This document shows positions 7,787-16,560 of a stretch of DNA of 64,000 nucleotides, piece after piece. The translations under genes were made by a program, and so were the position numbers. The stretch is from Candidatus Aenigmatarchaeota archaeon (GTDB lineage: Archaea; Aenigmatarchaeota; Aenigmatarchaeia; CG10238-14; SCSR01). The stretch covers positions 649,144 through 713,143 of the forward strand of contig JACPJU010000001.1 in assembly GCA_016187385.1 (NCBI GenBank). The letters run 5' to 3'. Within the stretch, counting starts at the first letter, position 1; every line of letters begins with the position of its first letter. The notes below the pieces were generated by a model, which did no database searches, had not been told where the DNA came from, and saw nothing but the letters and a program-made list of their open reading frames with translations.

Positions 7787-8206
7787 ATGAAAGGTATTTC
7801 GCCGATAGTTGCGGCTGTTTTGTTGATAGCAATAACCATGACTATCGCTGGCATTCTTGCGTATTGGAGCACTACTTTTGTAGCACAAGGTCTGCCTGGA
7901 GAAAACATAACGAACACCCAATGCAGGTTTGCGCAGTTTGAATTTGTCAGTTGCAAGTACAATACGACTGCGCAGAATGTTATTTTTGTTCTTGAAAATG
8001 TTAAAACCACTGAAATAACTAATCTGACAACCTTTGTGACATATAGCAATGGTAGTGTGTCGACAGGAGTCGATTTGAACAGTAGCCTAGGTACCGGTGC
8101 ACAGGGTCTTAAAAGTTATTCTGTTTCTGGTGTCCCGTCTGATTTTACAAGAATCACGATTAAAACAAGCTGTCCGGAATTAAGCAGATCGCATACTTGT
8201 AGGTGA
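7787..8206 (+). CDS. Type IV pilin-like protein 1
   Basis: A 139-residue protein with a class III signal peptide 'MKGISPIVAAVLLIAITMTIAGI': short basic leader, cleavage after KG, then a hydrophobic assembly helix. This is the archaeal pilin (DUF1628) pattern processed by PibD-like peptidases. The rest is a Thr/Asn-rich beta domain with four cysteines. It heads a pair of pilins facing the pilus assembly operon on the other strand, so it is probably a substrate of that machine. Confidence 0.85.
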   Translation: MKGISPIVAAVLLIAITMTIAGILAYWSTTFVAQGLPGENITNTQCRFAQFEFVSCKYNTTAQNVIFVLENVKTTEITNLTTFVTYSNGSVSTGVDLNSSLGTGAQGLKSYSVSGVPSDFTRITIKTSCPELSRSHTCR

Positions 8207-8210
8207 TGAA

Positions 8211-8666
8211 ATGAAAGGTATATCTCCATTGATTGCAACTGTTCTCTTGATTGCATTTACTGTAGGCATTGGTGGCTTGATCAGTGTTTGGTCATCCGGT
8301 TTTACGCAAACAACAACAGGTATAGTTGGCAAAGAAGGTGAGAATGCCGTCATCTGCAGCAATGGCGCTCTTGACGTCAGCGATCTGAAATATTGCAACA
8401 ACAACGTGTCAGGCATAATTAAGAACAACGGTAGAATAGCTTTGGGGAACATAACACTACAAGTCACTTTCACCAATGCGTCTCTTGTGTCGCTTGCTCT
8501 TAACGACAGTTCCGGCGTTTATCTGGCTCTAAAACCCGGGCAAATAGGAACGTTTAACGTCAGCATAGGCGGTGCCAGTAGCGGAAATTACAACAAATTG
8601 TATCTTTATACAAACTGTAGCACTGTCAACGACAAAGCACAAGCAAGCGATGTCGCAGCCTGCTAG
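8211..8666 (+). CDS. Type IV pilin-like protein 2
   Basis: A 151-residue paralogue of the preceding gene, starting 'MKGISPLIATVLLIAFTVGIGGL' with the same KG cleavage site and hydrophobic helix, followed by a Ser/Asn-rich beta domain with several N-glycosylation sequons and cysteines ('TNCSTVN'). Four bases separate the genes, so they form an operon. Likely a second, minor or structural, pilus subunit. Confidence 0.85.
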   Translation: MKGISPLIATVLLIAFTVGIGGLISVWSSGFTQTTTGIVGKEGENAVICSNGALDVSDLKYCNNNVSGIIKNNGRIALGNITLQVTFTNASLVSLALNDSSGVYLALKPGQIGTFNVSIGGASSGNYNKLYLYTNCSTVNDKAQASDVAAC

Positions 8667-8667
8667 T

Positions 8668-9492
8668 CTATCCCATTATCAGGAACACTGTTATTCCTAC
8701 AATCATCATGACTACACTGTGTTTTATACCAGCAACCATCGAACCTTCCGACATCTTCCCAACAGTGATTCCTGCGAACAAACCTTGTATGAGAATCAAA
8801 TTTCTGAATATCTCTGTGTACTGGGTCGGCAAATCGGATTGTTGCGCTCCAGATGTCTGTGCCAGACCAGTTGAAGATACCTGACCGAGACTAGGCACCA
8901 GATACTTTTGCAGACCTATAATTACAAACAGAAAAACAAAGAAGATTATGTAGCCTGTCATGATCTGAGAATTGAGGAAAAGCCGCCTTTCGGATCTCAG
9001 CCTTTCTATCTCCAGAGTCGTGTTGCTGAGTGCTTCAAATGTATCCGTAAGCCTGCCACCAAATTTGTGGCTCTCCATGACTGTGGAAACCACACGCGCA
9101 ATGATTCTTGACTTGGTTTCCTGCGCAAATTTCGTCAGAACAGTTTCAACAGGTATTCCCCAGTCGAGCTGGATAGTCATTCTTTTGACCAATGGAGTCA
9201 ATAGACCGTAACTGTTGTCCGAAACCGCTTTGAACGCCTGCGGCAATGCCATACCGCCTCTTATCGCTTCTATAAAGTCCTGCAAAAATATAGGAAAGTT
9301 TGTCTCGTATTCCTTCACCTTTCTGGTTTCGATCATCCTGATTATGACGACGGGCGCGGCTAAAATAACACCGACCATTATATAAAGCGTTGACGCAAAA
9401 CTTATGATTTTGGAAAGATAAAGATAATTGAATGCTGCAAAAGCTGCATACAGCACTATAGTGACAACAACAAGATAAGAATATTTGATCAT
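8668..9492 (-). CDS. Type IV pilus assembly membrane protein, TadC/FlaJ (GspF) family
   Basis: A 274-residue polytopic platform protein. Two N-terminal membrane helices (residues 5-55) precede a cytoplasmic GspF domain ('IFLQDFIEAIRGGMALPQAFKAV' ... 'ESHKFGGRLTDTFEALSNT') and further helices near 170-190 and 240-274. Such proteins couple the secretion ATPase to pilus growth. It overlaps the next upstream gene by one base and is the last gene of eS26-ATPase-FlaJ-FlaJ. Its stop nearly touches that of pilin 2. Confidence 0.85.
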   Translation of the reverse strand: MIKYSYLVVVTIVLYAAFAAFNYLYLSKIISFASTLYIMVGVILAAPVVIIRMIETRKVKEYETNFPIFLQDFIEAIRGGMALPQAFKAVSDNSYGLLTPLVKRMTIQLDWGIPVETVLTKFAQETKSRIIARVVSTVMESHKFGGRLTDTFEALSNTTLEIERLRSERRLFLNSQIMTGYIIFFVFLFVIIGLQKYLVPSLGQVSSTGLAQTSGAQQSDLPTQYTEIFRNLILIQGLFAGITVGKMSEGSMVAGIKHSVVMMIVGITVFLIMG

Positions 9493-10364
9493 TACATCTC
9501 GACCTCCACGCCTTTCAGGAAGAGAAGGAACCCTACATTCAAGAAAGGCACAAGAACATAAAGGCTTAGTTTGGTCAATACCAGAATGTCAAATCCTCCG
9601 ATATTCGGCTGTATCATGTTCATGACTGCGAATAATGACACGATAAACAACGGTGCTGCAATCAGAATGCCTGTGTAGAATTCTGCATATGCTGACAGCT
9701 GCTGCATGAATTTTTCCCGATTCAATTTCCAGCTGAACAGAGCCTGTTCGCCCGCATTTTTGATGTAAGTTCTGACATCCCCGCCGCTTTCTGTAGTGCT
9801 TAATATGCCCAAAAGTATTTGTCTTAATTCATTGCTCGGCGTTCTTTCGGCCAGTTCCCTTATGGCTGTCAAAGGATCAACTCCGAACGTATCGATGTTT
9901 CTTACAAGTACTTTCATTTCTTTCGCTATTTCACCATATTCGTCGAAATTGCTTATGAGCTTGAATATCATGTAAGGCGGCGCGCCAGATTCTGATATAG
10001 CCGCCATGTGCGTGAGCGCAAACGGAAGATTTGTGTTGATGCTCTTTCTTATCGATATCATCTTCTGATACGGGTATAAAACCAGCACACCAAGAGCAAT
10101 TCCGGCAACCATGAAAGGGGCGTATAAAATAAGAAACAGGTTTTGTATCAGAGTAAGTTTCAAATACATTGTAGCAAAGGAAAACACACCTAGAGAAAAT
10201 ACATATGCGATCAAAGAATTCAAAAGAACTACGCTGCCGTAACTTCTGAATGGAAATTTTACGCCAGCACGAATCAAACTATCTCTGAGGAATTTCACAC
10301 GGTGGCCATGCTTATCCACTATATCGCCGAACAAAACGGTTGCAACCGCGCTGTAGGTAATCAT
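9492..10364 (-). CDS. Type IV pilus assembly membrane protein, TadB/FlaJ (GspF) family
   Basis: A 290-residue homologue of the downstream gene, with N-terminal hydrophobic helices (residues 45-110), a GspF cytoplasmic domain ('LPFALTHMAAISESGAPPYMIFKLI' and 'LLGILSTTESGGDVRTYIKNA') and C-terminal helices. Archaeal pilus systems often use one long FlaJ; here two half-size proteins probably form a heterodimer as TadB/TadC do. Co-transcribed with the ATPase 37 bases upstream. Confidence 0.83.
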   Translation of the reverse strand: MITYSAVATVLFGDIVDKHGHRVKFLRDSLIRAGVKFPFRSYGSVVLLNSLIAYVFSLGVFSFATMYLKLTLIQNLFLILYAPFMVAGIALGVLVLYPYQKMISIRKSINTNLPFALTHMAAISESGAPPYMIFKLISNFDEYGEIAKEMKVLVRNIDTFGVDPLTAIRELAERTPSNELRQILLGILSTTESGGDVRTYIKNAGEQALFSWKLNREKFMQQLSAYAEFYTGILIAAPLFIVSLFAVMNMIQPNIGGFDILVLTKLSLYVLVPFLNVGFLLFLKGVEVEM

Positions 10365-10401
10365 ATTCCCTAATAAATATATGGCTTTCTATAAAGATTT
10401 T

Positions 10402-12180
10402 CTAATGTGCCGCTTCCTGCAGGACCCTGAAACCGAGCAGTTCAAGAATTGAAGTCCTCTTCTGCGGTCTTTCGTCTTCAGCCATGGGCTCTTTGACAGG
10501 CTCTGGTTCTTCCTTCACAACTTCCACAGGCACTTCTTTCTTCTCTTCCTTCTTTTTCCAGTCTTTTCCCATCATCTCGAACAATTTCTCAGGCTCTTTG
10601 TAATACATGTTCACATACTCTACAAACTGGGTGTAGTCCTTTATGTCTCTCGATATAAGCCATTCAAGCGCAGTCTGCCTTTTTTCCAACTCGTCTTTAA
10701 TCTGTTCCTCGCTGCCACCTTTGTTCCGCACAAGCCTCGCAAGAATCTGGCTGTCATTGACTTTCTCAAAATTATCCGTAGCGGGGTTCCACAGGAAAAC
10801 AAGATTAGTCTTCACTTCTTCTGTTCGCGGGTCTACTGAAATAATTTCAACAATCTCCCTTACTCTTCTGATAGGCTTTCCTTCCTCTTTTGTGTGAGAC
10901 ATGATAGCAATGACATTCAAGCTTTCTATCAGCACAGGTGATAGTTCTATCGGTGGCGATGTCAGTCTTTTGACAACTGTGTCAACTGAATTGGCGTGGA
11001 AAGTGCTGAATGAAGTGTGTCCTGATGCCATGCCTTGGAACATGACATAAGCTTCCTTGCCTCTTGTTTCACCTACAATGACGAAATCCGGATTCTGCCT
11101 AAAGCTTTCCCTGAGCAAATCGAACATTGTTATCTCCCCATATTTCTCGCCTGTAGGCAACGGAATGCCGAAACCGCTTCTCGTCACCCCTGAAATCCAA
11201 TGCTCGTGCGGGATGTGAATTTCTCTTGTATCCTCGATAGAGACAATCTTCTTTTCTGGCGGGATGAACATGCATACGGAATTCAGAAATGTCGTTTTGC
11301 CGGTTGCAGTTCCGCCTACAAAAAGTATGTTGGCTCCCATTTCAACCAAATACCAAAAGTACGCCATTAATTCTGGAGTCGCTGTGTTCAAGTTCATGAG
11401 CTCTACGGGCGATAACGGCCTTTCACTGAATTTTCTTATCGTGAATGTAGGGCCTCTTGTCGCGACATCGCCTGCTATGGTGGCGGATACCCTCGACCCG
11501 TCTGGCAGAGTTCCGTCCAAAATAGGTTCGGCATAGCTGACATACCTCCCGCATCTTTCAGAAAGCTTGATGACAAAGTCTCTCAGCTTGTTCGCGTCTC
11601 CAAAAGAAACATTCGTCTTTATGGAGCCGTATTTTCTATGCACGACATACACAGGAGTATTCATGCCGTCGCAACTGATGTCTTCTATGTTTCCATCCTG
11701 CAACAAAGAGTCGATTTCGTTATATCCTATGAAGTTTCTGTAAATCATGTACATGAGCTTGACATATTGGTTCTGCGTCAGCTGGATGCCGTAATCCTTC
11801 AAGATGCCGTTAACCTGCTTTTGTAAGTAGTCGATGGCTTTGTCTATTTCTTTCAGCGATGCAAATGTCACATCAACAAGCTGTATCAAAGCGTCTGATA
11901 TCTTCTCCAAAACCTTTTTTTCATTTTCATTGAGCACAGGCTCTATTACAAAATATATCAGTTCATTTTCCTCAGGATCCCATTTGATGTTGGCGTATGA
12001 AAAAGGCTCCATCAACGGATAAATCACGTTCATTTTTGTCGGGTCTGACACAACAGGAAGCTCGATTATTCTGGTTGTCTTCTCGAGCCTGAAGCCAGGT
12101 AACGGTTCTTCTTCCTTGCTTTCTGCCATCAGTTTCCTGTAAAACAGACCTCGCAATCTTTTCAGATTTTCGAAAATCAT
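10402..12180 (-). CDS. Type II/IV secretion system ATPase (pilus assembly, GspE/TadA family)
   Basis: A 592-residue ATPase powering pilin assembly. It has an N-terminal domain (residues 1-270), Walker A 'GGTATGKTTFLN' near 290, the Asp box, Walker B region 'NPDFVIVGETRGKEA' and His box 'GHTSFSTFHAN'. A charged C-terminal extension of about 60 residues ('EEKKEVPVEVVKEEPEP') is extra to the family core. It starts immediately after the eS26 stop, giving an unusual ribosomal protein-pilus ATPase operon. Confidence 0.92.
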   Translation of the reverse strand: MIFENLKRLRGLFYRKLMAESKEEEPLPGFRLEKTTRIIELPVVSDPTKMNVIYPLMEPFSYANIKWDPEENELIYFVIEPVLNENEKKVLEKISDALIQLVDVTFASLKEIDKAIDYLQKQVNGILKDYGIQLTQNQYVKLMYMIYRNFIGYNEIDSLLQDGNIEDISCDGMNTPVYVVHRKYGSIKTNVSFGDANKLRDFVIKLSERCGRYVSYAEPILDGTLPDGSRVSATIAGDVATRGPTFTIRKFSERPLSPVELMNLNTATPELMAYFWYLVEMGANILFVGGTATGKTTFLNSVCMFIPPEKKIVSIEDTREIHIPHEHWISGVTRSGFGIPLPTGEKYGEITMFDLLRESFRQNPDFVIVGETRGKEAYVMFQGMASGHTSFSTFHANSVDTVVKRLTSPPIELSPVLIESLNVIAIMSHTKEEGKPIRRVREIVEIISVDPRTEEVKTNLVFLWNPATDNFEKVNDSQILARLVRNKGGSEEQIKDELEKRQTALEWLISRDIKDYTQFVEYVNMYYKEPEKLFEMMGKDWKKKEEKKEVPVEVVKEEPEPVKEPMAEDERPQKRTSILELLGFRVLQEAAH

Positions 12181-12459
12181 TCACATACCTTTTTTTCTTG
12201 AACTCTTGCCCGGTTGTGATATGTGTCTGAATCTTGCGCAGCTGGGGCAGTATCTCATGATTTTTGACATCATGTGGATCATCCTCCTGTTGACTTGCTG
12301 CATAATCATGGGGTCGTTTATTCTCATGCCGCGCCTGACAGAAAATGTCTTGTATCTGGGCACTTCCCTTCCGCAGCCGTCGCAGGATACGCTCTTCTCC
12401 CTGCCTCTTCCAGCAACATGATGATAGCTTCTTTTGTACGGTGCTTCGCTTATGGGCAT
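12181..12459 (-). CDS. rps26e: 30S ribosomal protein eS26
   Basis: A 92-residue protein with the eS26 pattern: 'GREKSVSCDGCGREVPRYKT' near the start and 'MRYCPSCARFRHISQPGKSSRKK' at the end, giving a CxxC...CxxC zinc ribbon and a basic tail. eS26 binds near the mRNA exit site and the 3' end of 16S rRNA. The middle ('MRINDPMIMQQVNRRMIHMM') is divergent from typical eS26, so the assignment rests on the zinc motifs and flanking basic residues. It leads the pilus ATPase operon. Confidence 0.72.
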   Translation of the reverse strand: MPISEAPYKRSYHHVAGRGREKSVSCDGCGREVPRYKTFSVRRGMRINDPMIMQQVNRRMIHMMSKIMRYCPSCARFRHISQPGKSSRKKGM

Positions 12460-12509
12460 AAATAAAGTTGTGATTACACAATAATAAATATGAGAGGCTC
12501 ATTAAATTT

Positions 12510-13163
12510 ATGGCGAATGTGTTAGACAATCTTACTTGGCTCGGACATTCGAGCTTTTCCCTCAAGATAGGTAACAATATTGTTTTCATAGATCCTTATA
12601 ATCTGAAGAAATTGCCGAAGACAAAACCCGATGTAATATTTGTCACGCATGCGCATTTCGACCATTGGAGCCCGCCTGACATACGAAAGATTTTAGCGGA
12701 TTATACTGTAGTTGTTGGTACAATCGGGTGCGAGAACAGGAACTTGAATATGCCCGACAACAGGTTCATCGTCACAGAGCCTGGGAAGGAAAAGATTTCC
12801 GGCATCAAGGTCAAGACAATCCCTGCTTACAACATCAAACAGGAAAGACTGAACTTCCACCCAAAGGCGAACAAATGGGTCGGTTACATTTTTGATGTTG
12901 GTGGCAGCACTGTCTATCATGCTGGTGATACAGATTTCATACCCGAGATGAAGAATCTGCCTCACATAGATGTCGCCATGTTGCCGATAGGAGGGACTTA
13001 TACTATGGACGTGAAAGAGGCGATAGAAGCGGCTAATGCGATACACGCTGATGTTACCATTCCTATTCATTATAAACGTTTACTAGGAAACAGGGCGATG
13101 TCCGCAGAAGATGAATTTGTATCTGGCGTTAAAGGCAAAGTTGTAATAATGAACGAGTCTTGA
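12510..13163 (+). CDS. UPF0173-type metal-dependent hydrolase (MBL fold)
   Basis: A 217-residue MBL-fold protein of the UPF0173 group. It begins 'LTWLGHSSFSLKIG' and has the metal motif 'VTHAHFDHWSP', 'VYHAGDTDF' and C-terminal 'TIPIHYKR'. The natural substrate is unknown. Length and motif spacing are normal. It is divergent from eS26, with a 50-base shared promoter region and ATG preceded by an AT-rich leader. Confidence 0.87.
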   Translation: MANVLDNLTWLGHSSFSLKIGNNIVFIDPYNLKKLPKTKPDVIFVTHAHFDHWSPPDIRKILADYTVVVGTIGCENRNLNMPDNRFIVTEPGKEKISGIKVKTIPAYNIKQERLNFHPKANKWVGYIFDVGGSTVYHAGDTDFIPEMKNLPHIDVAMLPIGGTYTMDVKEAIEAANAIHADVTIPIHYKRLLGNRAMSAEDEFVSGVKGKVVIMNES

Positions 13164-13168
13164 CTCAA

Positions 13169-13540
13169 CTATATCATATTAACACTAATTCCATATTTTT
13201 TGAAAGTTTGTACACATTCACCGATTTTAGTATCTATTAAAGATGTTCTTTCATTTATCGGCGTTAAGGTTGTAAATGTACCTATACCAATTTGACTGTA
13301 TATGCTATCGACTCCACACAATAGAAGATCCGCGTATTCTACTAAATCGCCTGAATAAGGACTGTTTGTTAATGAAAAAGTCGTTGCAGGCATGGTATAA
13401 ACTTTTAATCGGCCATAAACTTCTGAAACGCCTTTTTGTTGCAGTGACTGTGCCAGATTATCAAAAGTTATAATTGCATCTTTTTCAAATACATTTTGAA
13501 CTAAAGTTTTTAATCGATCTAAAGTACCAGCTATACTCAT
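13169..13540 (-). CDS. Hypothetical protein
   Basis: A 123-residue soluble protein with no recognised family. It has an N-terminal helical part (about residues 1-45) and a beta-rich remainder; two cysteines lie near residues 83 and 109. It is monocistronic, opposite in direction to both neighbours, with a likely TATA element in the 35-base spacer before the PPC gene. Composition resembles other orphan proteins in this window. Confidence 0.5.
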   Translation of the reverse strand: MSIAGTLDRLKTLVQNVFEKDAIITFDNLAQSLQQKGVSEVYGRLKVYTMPATTFSLTNSPYSGDLVEYADLLLCGVDSIYSQIGIGTFTTLTPINERTSLIDTKIGECVQTFKKYGISVNMI

Positions 13541-13575
13541 AAATTTATTATTGATAAAAATCTTTATAAGTAACT

Positions 13576-13995
13576 ATGAAATACACAAAGTCTGGCGACA
13601 CCTATATCATAAAGCTATTCAAGGGCGAGAAGATAATGGAATATCTCGTGAAATTCTGCGAAGTGAAGAAAATAACCTCGGGAATTTTTCATGCAATAGG
13701 TGCCGTGCTTGATGCTGAGATTTCATTCTACAACCTCAAGACAAAGGAATACCAGTGGAAGAAATTCAACAAGCCAATGGAGATAACAGGCATGACAGGA
13801 AATGTTGCGTTGTTCGAGGGAAAGCCGCTCTTGCACATTCACCTCACATTCTCTGACGATAAGATGAATGTTGTGGGCGGTCACCTGAAGGAAGCCACTG
13901 TCGGAGGCACGTGCGAGATATTCTTGACAGATACAAAAATAAAAATGGAAAGAGAGTATGATGAAGAGACTGGTCTGAAGTTGTGGAAATTTTAA
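13576..13995 (+). CDS. PPC-domain (DUF296) protein
   Basis: A 139-residue protein of the PPC/DUF296 family, known as a trimeric fold in archaea and as the second domain of plant AT-hook proteins. Features are 'YTKSGDTYIIKLFKGEKIMEYL', 'SGIFHAIGAV' and 'HIHLTFSDDKMNVVGGHLKEATVGGTCEI' with the conserved GGHL. Biochemical role in archaea is unclear; DNA binding is often suggested. TATA (CTTTATAAG) sits about 20 bases before the ATG, so the mRNA is nearly leaderless. Confidence 0.85.
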   Translation: MKYTKSGDTYIIKLFKGEKIMEYLVKFCEVKKITSGIFHAIGAVLDAEISFYNLKTKEYQWKKFNKPMEITGMTGNVALFEGKPLLHIHLTFSDDKMNVVGGHLKEATVGGTCEIFLTDTKIKMEREYDEETGLKLWKF

Positions 13996-14031
13996 TTAAG
14001 CTTTAATATCTTAAATTCTTAAGAGATTGAT

Positions 14032-14601
14032 ATGCTTGAAGTCTTTGAAGATTTGAGAAAATATAGAAATCCTATTATGGATGAATATGGACGAAATGAC
14101 TATTCTATAGCAAATTCGATAGCTGACAAATTCGGTTATAGATTTTTGGGAATCAGTAAAGGAAGTTCTCCTGACAGAGATGCGATATTTCTTGGAAGAG
14201 AGAGCATCAAGGACGAAGAGTTTATAAGTTCTGTAATTGATGACTGGGTTTGTCAAGGATATGAAGTGTATGATGGCTATGTTCAGATTGGAGGTAGGCA
14301 TGTGAACGGTAAAGCTATAACAAGGAAATACGGGAATGAAAGCAGTATCGCTGTCATGGAAAGAGGCAAGAGAGCTTCGAATCCTGAAAAACCTCTTTTG
14401 GTGGTAGGTTACACAGATCAACAAATTGTTATGGGACTCTTTTTTAACACGAGTATCCAACATGTCGGAGAAATTCAAAAATTGGCAGAATATATAGGTA
14501 TGGAACCTTTCACATTATCGGAAATTGACGAACCCAGGAAAACTGAAATTAAGGGTACTCTCGGAGATTTCTTAAAAGAATTGGATTTATCGAATCTTTG
14601 A
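14032..14601 (+). CDS. Hypothetical protein
   Basis: A 189-residue soluble protein that I do not recognise. It looks alpha/beta, with a Gly-rich strand 'YDGYVQIGGRHVNGKAI' in the middle and an acidic helical C terminus ('GTLGDFLKELDLSNL'). No catalytic signature is evident. It precedes rtcB by 55 bases in the same direction, but rtcB has its own SD and may have its own promoter. Confidence 0.5.
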   Translation: MLEVFEDLRKYRNPIMDEYGRNDYSIANSIADKFGYRFLGISKGSSPDRDAIFLGRESIKDEEFISSVIDDWVCQGYEVYDGYVQIGGRHVNGKAITRKYGNESSIAVMERGKRASNPEKPLLVVGYTDQQIVMGLFFNTSIQHVGEIQKLAEYIGMEPFTLSEIDEPRKTEIKGTLGDFLKELDLSNL

Positions 14602-14656
14602 AGAATTGTTTAAATTTCTTATCGAACAATAAATTAAAAAGAAGGTGAACAAATAA

Positions 14657-16132
14657 TTGCCATTCGGAAATCAAGTATTCAAGAAACCTGAATTCAAGAA
14701 AATCTCGGATGTAGTCTGGGAAATACCTACAAGCTTCAAGCAAGGAATGAATGTTCCGGCTAGGATATTTGCTACTAAGAAAATTGTAGATGCGATGGAC
14801 TTGCAGGTGTACGACCAGATAACAAATGTAGCCAACTTGCCAGGAATCCAAAAATATGCGTTCTGCATGCCAGATGGACATTCTGGCTACGGATTTCCAA
14901 TTGGTGGTGTAGCAGCGTTTGATCCAGATGAAAATGGAGTCATATCACCGGGAGGCATAGGATTCGACATCAATTGCGGCATGAGGCTTGTATTGACTAA
15001 TCTCACTTATGATCAAGTGAAGCCGCATCTGAAAGCTATAGTAGACAAATTATTCGAAAGGGTGCCTGCAGGCGTCGGAAGTACAGGATTTGTAAAATTA
15101 ACAAAGGACCAGTTCAGGAAAGTTGTGGAAGAAGGAGCAGAATGGGCACTTGATAATGGTTATGCGTGGAAGGAAGATTTGGAAAGGACTGAATTGAACG
15201 GCAAGGCAGAATGGGCCGATAATTCGAAAGTATCCCCTAAAGCTATCGAGAGAGGATTCAATCAAATAGGGACACTAGGCTCAGGAAATCACTATCTTGA
15301 GATTCAAGTCGTCAAACCCGAAAATATTCTCGACAAAGAGCTCGCAAAGAAATGGGGATTGTTCCCGAATCAAATAGTTATAATGTTCCACTGTGGCTCT
15401 CGCGGGTTTGGTCACCAAATTGGAACTGACTATTTGCAAACATTTTTATCGGTAATGGAAAGAAAATATGGAATTAAAATTCTGGACAGGGAACTGGCAT
15501 GCGCGCCGTTCAACTCGCCGGAAGGTCAGGATTACTTCAAGGCTATGGCATGTGCGGTTAACATGAGCTTTGTCAATCGTCAGGTTATCTTGCATAGAAT
15601 CAGGGAAGTGTTTTCAGGCGTCTTCAAGCAGGATGCGGAAAAACTTGGAATGCACATGCTTTTTGATGTCGCGCACAACAGAGCAAGCTTAGAAGAACAT
15701 GAAGTAAACGGGAAGAAAAAGAAATTGATAGTCCATCGAAAGGGGGCAACTGGCTCTTATCCTTCAGGAAGGGAAGAGATTCCAAAATTATATCGAAATG
15801 ACGGAAGTCCCGTTATTATTGGAGGAAGTATGGAAACGGGTTCTTACCTTTTGGTTGGTGGTGAGAAATCAAATGAAACATTCTGTTCCACCGCGCACGG
15901 CAGCGGAAGAACTATGAGCAGGACAGCCGCGACCAGAATGTTCAGAGGGGATGAACTCCAGAAGGACATGATGCAAAAAGGTATTTACGTAAAATCTGTC
16001 TCATTTTCAGGATTGGCCGAGGAAGCCGGTGGGGCGTACAAGAACATAGATGATGTCATTGAAGCAACTCATTTGGCCGGAATTTCCAGAAAAGTTTGCA
16101 AGTTAATTCCTGTCGGAAATGTCAAGGGATAG
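14657..16132 (+). CDS. rtcB: tRNA-splicing ligase RtcB
   Basis: GTP-dependent 3'-phosphate RNA ligase that joins tRNA exons after endonuclease cleavage. All core motifs are present: 'GGIGFDINCGMR' with the metal Cys, 'GTLGSGNHYLEIQ', 'MFHCGSRGFGHQ', 'FDVAHNRA' and the guanylylation site 'VHRKGATGSYPSG'. Length is 491 residues with no intein, although archaeal RtcB often has one. It starts with TTG, preceded by a good GGTGA 8 bases upstream. It is clustered with archease, its activating partner, and all tRNA genes here carry insertions that would need ligation. Confidence 0.96.
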   Translation: MPFGNQVFKKPEFKKISDVVWEIPTSFKQGMNVPARIFATKKIVDAMDLQVYDQITNVANLPGIQKYAFCMPDGHSGYGFPIGGVAAFDPDENGVISPGGIGFDINCGMRLVLTNLTYDQVKPHLKAIVDKLFERVPAGVGSTGFVKLTKDQFRKVVEEGAEWALDNGYAWKEDLERTELNGKAEWADNSKVSPKAIERGFNQIGTLGSGNHYLEIQVVKPENILDKELAKKWGLFPNQIVIMFHCGSRGFGHQIGTDYLQTFLSVMERKYGIKILDRELACAPFNSPEGQDYFKAMACAVNMSFVNRQVILHRIREVFSGVFKQDAEKLGMHMLFDVAHNRASLEEHEVNGKKKKLIVHRKGATGSYPSGREEIPKLYRNDGSPVIIGGSMETGSYLLVGGEKSNETFCSTAHGSGRTMSRTAATRMFRGDELQKDMMQKGIYVKSVSFSGLAEEAGGAYKNIDDVIEATHLAGISRKVCKLIPVGNVKG

Positions 16133-16133
16133 C

Positions 16134-16454
16134 ATGGAACTATCTGAAAAGAAGTGCAAGGCATGCGAAGGATGGGAAAAGCCATTTACTAAAGCAGAAG
16201 CTGAGAAATATCTCAATCAAGTGAACAACTGGAGACTATCCGACAACCAGATAGAAAAGGAATTTCGTTTCAAGAATTTCAAGGAAGGATTGGAGTTCGT
16301 CAATAAAGTTGGGAATATAGCCGAGGAAGAAGGTCACCATCCTGATGTTTATCTCAGCTATCGGAAAGTGATTATAAAACTGACAACCCATGCAATCAAA
16401 GGACTGAGCGAGAGTGATTTCATTCTTGCGGCGAAGATAGACAAATCATTTTAA
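16134..16454 (+). CDS. phhB: Pterin-4a-carbinolamine dehydratase (PCD/DCoH)
   Basis: A 106-residue PCD-fold protein: 'CKACEGWEKPFTKAEAEKYL', 'NNWRLSDNQIEKEFRFKNFKEGLEFVNKVGNIAEEEGHHPDVYLSYRKVIIKLTTHAI'. The catalytic histidines are the HHPD pair and the later THAI histidine. It regenerates dihydropterins or acts in molybdopterin-related chemistry in prokaryotes; the actual role here is unknown. ATG at 16134 follows the rtcB stop by one base; the alternative ATG at 16119 overlaps rtcB. Confidence 0.9.
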   Translation: MELSEKKCKACEGWEKPFTKAEAEKYLNQVNNWRLSDNQIEKEFRFKNFKEGLEFVNKVGNIAEEEGHHPDVYLSYRKVIIKLTTHAIKGLSESDFILAAKIDKSF

Positions 16455-16525
16455 CACTTGCAGCTAGGACCGCATCCCGAACATTTCTTGTCATTCCCTG
16501 AACAACATTTGCATCCTTTCGGCAT
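16451..16525 (-). CDS. 24-residue metallothionein-like Cys-rich peptide
   Basis: An ORF too short for the track. It encodes 24 residues of which 7 are cysteines, in the order CxCC, CxxC, CxxxCxC, with Lys and Gly filling the gaps ('CKCCSGNDKKCSGCG'). There are no aromatic or long aliphatic residues. This is a metallothionein-like composition and suggests binding of Zn, Cu or Fe-S. ATG follows an AT-rich leader with a TGAG that could serve as a weak SD. Its stop overlaps the end of the convergent PCD gene by four bases. No family was identified. Confidence 0.6.
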   Translation of the reverse strand: MPKGCKCCSGNDKKCSGCGPSCKC

Positions 16526-16560
16526 AAACTCATTTATCTTCTGTCTCTTATATTCTTATT

